From an uncultured Porphyromonadaceae bacterium (GTDB lineage: Bacteria > Bacteroidota > Bacteroidia > Bacteroidales > Muribaculaceae): a stretch of DNA of 49,288 bases. The stretch lies in NCBI GenBank assembly GCA_947175205.1, contig CAMWLS010000014.1:1-49288 (forward strand). Reading direction: 5' to 3'. The notes below the pieces were generated by a model, which did not search any database, was not told the DNA's origin, and saw nothing but the letters and a program-made list of their open reading frames with translations. The position numbers and the translations under genes are program-made. Positions 46,738 to 49,288 of this stretch are shown here, in pieces. Position 1 is the stretch's first letter, and every line of letters begins with the position of its first letter.

Positions 46738-49023
46738 ATGGCAAAGAATTCCAAATCCAACGAATTTATAGATATCAACGGAACCCTGCGTCAGTACAAG
46801 AAGAACTGGTACTGGTTTGCAATCTCTCTTTTCATCTGCGGTGTTATAGGCTTTGTAGTGGCAAAGCGCTCTAATCCCGAGTATGGCGTGCGCTCATCCA
46901 TCCTCATTTCAGGCCAGGACCAGAGCATGCTCACCTCCTTTGCCGGTCTGGGTGACCTCTTTGGCACCGGTGCATATGTTCAGGATGAGGTAATGGTAAT
47001 ATCCTCCCACAAAGTTTACCGTAAGGTGGTTGAGGACCTGGGCATAAATGCCGTGCATACAGTGAGCAACGGACTGCTTTCAAAGTATTTTGCATATCCT
47101 GACTTCCCTCTTACGGTGACTGCGCCAGAGGAGCTTGTGGATACACTTTCCGCTGTAGTGCTGTTTAATGTGGATTTAGATTCAGAGGGCAAGGCGGATA
47201 TTTCTATTGCCGGCCCCAAAGATTTAAAATATGAGAAAGAAAAGGGTGTGGAACTTCCGCACAGCTGCCACACAAATTACGGTGACTTTACTGTAGTGCC
47301 CACAGAGCATTTTGAGACCGGTAAATCTCTGAAGACAGAGATAAGGTTTGCAGGTATGGAACCTGCTGTGGAGTTGCTTGCAAAAGGTGTGACAGCAGAA
47401 CTTGCTGACCGTAAGAGCAACATCATAGTTTTGGGTATAAATACGGAAAACCGCGATTACGGCCGTGATGTTCTCAACACCATAATGGCAGAATACAACA
47501 AGGTAGGTGTGGAACAGGACCGTCAGCAGGGCCAGTATACGCTAAACTTCATTGATCAGCGCCTGGAGCTTCTCTCCCAGGAGCTGGCTGATGCAGAGCA
47601 GCGCATAACAGCATACCAGCAGTCAGAGCGTCTGATAGAACCCACCGTGACCACTGAATATGAGATGACGCGCAAGGCTGACCTTGAGGCCCGTCTCGTG
47701 GGAAGTGAAACTCACCTGGAAATTATTCGTATGACCAAGGACTTCCTTGCTGACTCCAAGAATGCATACAATCTTATTCCCGGCACCATTGATAATGAAG
47801 GCCTTCAGAATTCCATATCCAAGTATAATGAGCTTATACTTAAGCTTATGGAACTCAAATCAAGCGCCAAGCCCAATAATGCTGCCGTTAAACTTCTTAC
47901 AGAACAGATTGATGCTCTCAGGGGTAATATCATTACCACAGTTGACCGCGTTTACAGAAATGCACAGGTGGTTAACCGTGATGCCCGTGCTGAACTGGCA
48001 AAGGCAGAATCAAAACTTGACAAGGTACCCCTTCAGGCGCGTGAGTACCTGAGCCTTTTACGCCAGCAGAAAATAAAACAGGAAATTTATCTTTTCCTTT
48101 CTCAGCGCCGCGAGGAGACAGCCATGCTGCTGGCCAACACCATGCCTAAGGGTGTGATTGTGGACACGGCTTATGTTCTGATAAAGCCTCTGACTCTGCC
48201 ACGAAAAGTGCAGATGCTCATTGCACTGATGATAGGTCTCATCATTCCGCCTGTCCTCATCTGGATCAGAGACAAACTCCGCACCAAGGTTGTGGACCGC
48301 GCAGATGTTGAGACACGCATCACAGTGCCTGTACTTGGCGAGATATGCGTTAACAAGACCGGTGAGGCCCTTGCCATAAATGAGACTTCAACTACGTCCA
48401 TTGCAGAACTCCTGCGTCTGCTGCGCAGCAATTTACTCTTTGTCCTCTCTGACCCCAATGACAAAGTGGTTCTTCTCACCAGTACCAAATCCGGTGAGGG
48501 AAAGTCCTTTGTGGCCATAAATCTGGCAGCCAGTCTGGCCATGCTTAAGAAGCGTGTCCTCCTTGTGGGGCTGGACATCCGTAAGCCCACCCTGGGCAAG
48601 TACCTTGACCTGCACTCTGAGTACGGCATGACGCAGTATCTGAGCAATAACAAGCTCACTCCTGAACAGCTGGTTATTACTGAGCCTCACGTTGCAGGAC
48701 TTGACGTGGTCCTTGCCGGTCCTGTGCCACCTAATCCCACAGAGCTGCTTAACTCCAAGCGCATGGAGGACTTCTTTGAGTACATGCGTGAGAAGTATGA
48801 CTATATTATTGTGGACACCGCACCCGTGGGTATGGTAAGTGACACATTCATGCTGAACCGAATTGGTGACGCTACCATCTATGTGACACGCGCTAACTAT
48901 ACCACTTACCAGGATCTGGAATTTGCAGAGGGTATTTATGACAACCACCGTCTGAAGAAACTTTCTCTGGTGGTGAACGGAACGCAGCAGAGCAAGAATT
49001 ACGGATACGGATACGGTAAGTAA
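46738..49023 (+). CDS. wzc: Polysaccharide co-polymerase with BY-kinase domain (Wzc family)
   Basis: Inner-membrane chain-length regulator with autophosphorylating tyrosine kinase. First membrane segment about 22-42, periplasmic Wzz domain with coiled coil (about 60-490), second membrane segment about 491-511, then the kinase domain: Walker A at 585-590 (TSTKSGEGKS), Walker A' (LDIRKPTLGK) and Walker B with D693 (YDYIIVDTAP). The C-terminus NYGYGYGK is the tyrosine cluster. 761 residues, full length. Acts with Wza; the polymerase, flippase and glycosyltransferases would lie beyond the window or elsewhere. Confidence 0.95.
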   Translation: MAKNSKSNEFIDINGTLRQYKKNWYWFAISLFICGVIGFVVAKRSNPEYGVRSSILISGQDQSMLTSFAGLGDLFGTGAYVQDEVMVISSHKVYRKVVEDLGINAVHTVSNGLLSKYFAYPDFPLTVTAPEELVDTLSAVVLFNVDLDSEGKADISIAGPKDLKYEKEKGVELPHSCHTNYGDFTVVPTEHFETGKSLKTEIRFAGMEPAVELLAKGVTAELADRKSNIIVLGINTENRDYGRDVLNTIMAEYNKVGVEQDRQQGQYTLNFIDQRLELLSQELADAEQRITAYQQSERLIEPTVTTEYEMTRKADLEARLVGSETHLEIIRMTKDFLADSKNAYNLIPGTIDNEGLQNSISKYNELILKLMELKSSAKPNNAAVKLLTEQIDALRGNIITTVDRVYRNAQVVNRDARAELAKAESKLDKVPLQAREYLSLLRQQKIKQEIYLFLSQRREETAMLLANTMPKGVIVDTAYVLIKPLTLPRKVQMLIALMIGLIIPPVLIWIRDKLRTKVVDRADVETRITVPVLGEICVNKTGEALAINETSTTSIAELLRLLRSNLLFVLSDPNDKVVLLTSTKSGEGKSFVAINLAASLAMLKKRVLLVGLDIRKPTLGKYLDLHSEYGMTQYLSNNKLTPEQLVITEPHVAGLDVVLAGPVPPNPTELLNSKRMEDFFEYMREKYDYIIVDTAPVGMVSDTFMLNRIGDATIYVTRANYTTYQDLEFAEGIYDNHRLKKLSLVVNGTQQSKNYGYGYGK

Positions 49024-49027
49024 ACCT

Positions 49028-49193
49028 TAGAGCCCGTTCCTCAATATTTGTTAACGCCGGGGTCGCCAGTCGTCATGCATCAGCGTCCGGTTGTTTCGGC
49101 CGCAATGCAACCTCATTGCTCCCTCACTGCGCGAACACATCTGCACGACGCTTGTCCGCCCCGGCGTTAACAAATATTGGGGAACCGGCTCTA
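49028..49193. mobile_element. MITE-like inverted-repeat element flanked by TA
   Basis: Left arm 49029-49062 and right arm 49159-49192 are inverted copies, 34 bp, with 2 mismatches; the inner 21 bp (CAATATTTGTTAACGCCGGGG) are identical. The 96-bp centre has no credible gene. TA is found at both outer edges (49028-49029 and 49192-49193), which would fit a TA target duplication of the IS630/mariner type (inference). A diverged half-copy is at 10493-10530. Confidence 0.55.
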
Positions 49194-49210
49194 TATATAA
49201 GGCAGCGAGG

Positions 49211-49284
49211 CGCCCCCGGGCGACAACCCGCGCCGCGCGGGGTTGGTGGGCACCCACCGCTCACCGGGCGGTTTTTTTTTTTTT
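49211..49284 (+). terminator. GC-rich multi-hairpin ending in 13 T residues
   Basis: CGCCC (49211-49215) can pair with GGGCG (49266-49270), enclosing two adjacent hairpins: AACCCGCG/CGCGGGGTT (49225-49244) and GGTGGG-CA-CCCACC (49245-49258). A T-run of 13 follows at 49272-49284. Strong rho-independent terminator, probably of the wza-wzc unit; its branched shape is unusual. Confidence 0.7.
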
Positions 49285-49288
49285 ATTT

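Noticed and set aside
49051-49257. 68-codon minus-strand reading frame inside the inverted-repeat element
   Set aside because: It runs through the palindrome and GC-rich hairpins, is arginine-rich as expected from antisense GC-rich sequence, and has no recognisable domain.

Overview
The window looks like a chromosomal segment of a Bacteroidales bacterium, possibly Muribaculaceae-like (family is inference). Evidence: a three-gene diheme succinate dehydrogenase/fumarate reductase, an OmpA/SusC-era style carboxypeptidase-regulatory-like plus outer-membrane beta-barrel receptor, C-minus forms of S14 and L36, starts with few Shine-Dalgarno sequences, and repeated promoters of the Bacteroidetes type (TTTG, about 19-20 bp, TAnnTTTG). 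I saw no tRNA, rRNA, CRISPR array or transposase gene.

Layout. 0.2-4.2 kb: sdhC-sdhA-sdhB operon with its own promoter and a terminator; SdhC carries an unusual long C-terminal extension. 4.5-5.1 kb: a secreted protein of unknown function. 5.2-10.5 kb: rimP-nusA-infB-folK, behind a promoter and a strong leader hairpin. 10.5-13.7 kb: wecC-tagA/wecG-wecB, which make and transfer ManNAcA. 13.9-16.4 kb: an outer-membrane beta-barrel receptor. 16.4-18.3 kb: rpsA. On the minus strand at 18.5-21.3 kb: tsaC, a GNAT/FemAB-like acyltransferase and ugd, divergent from a GlmU-like nucleotidyltransferase (21.4-22.6 kb).

22.6-25.9 kb is a visibly AT-richer block that looks accessory: an AraC regulator with a GyrI-like sensor domain (plus strand), then on the minus strand a protein of unknown function, a PPAD/agmatine-deiminase-family enzyme and a 228-residue orphan. 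The two minus-strand transcription units have matching upstream regions (about 67 bp, aligned without gaps) containing the shared motif CCGTATCYAAAACGG next to a TAACTTTG -7 box. This is the best candidate in the window for an undescribed regulated system.

26.0-45.4 kb is one uninterrupted str-S10-spc-alpha ribosomal superoperon: rpsL, rpsG, fusA, rpsJ, rplCDWB, rpsS, rplV, rpsC, rplP, rpmC, rpsQ, rplNXE, rpsNH, rplFR, rpsE, rpmD, rplO, secY, map, infA, rpmJ, rpsMKD, rpoA, rplQ. I recognise one promoter (before rpsL) and one strong terminator (after rplQ). Several spacers inside it are long and contain good hairpins (rpsL-rpsG, rpsJ-rplC, rpsC-rplP, rpsE-rpmD, rpmJ-rpsM, rpsK-rpsD); these are candidates for autoregulatory RNAs.

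45.4-49.0 kb: a 509-base leader and a wza-wzc polysaccharide export pair. With wecBCG, ugd and the GlmU-like enzyme the window is rich in nucleotide-sugar and surface-glycan functions. The window ends with a 166-bp inverted-repeat element (MITE-like, flanked by TA) and a GC-rich multi-hairpin structure ending in 13 T residues. A diverged half-copy of the inverted repeat lies after folK at 10.5 kb.
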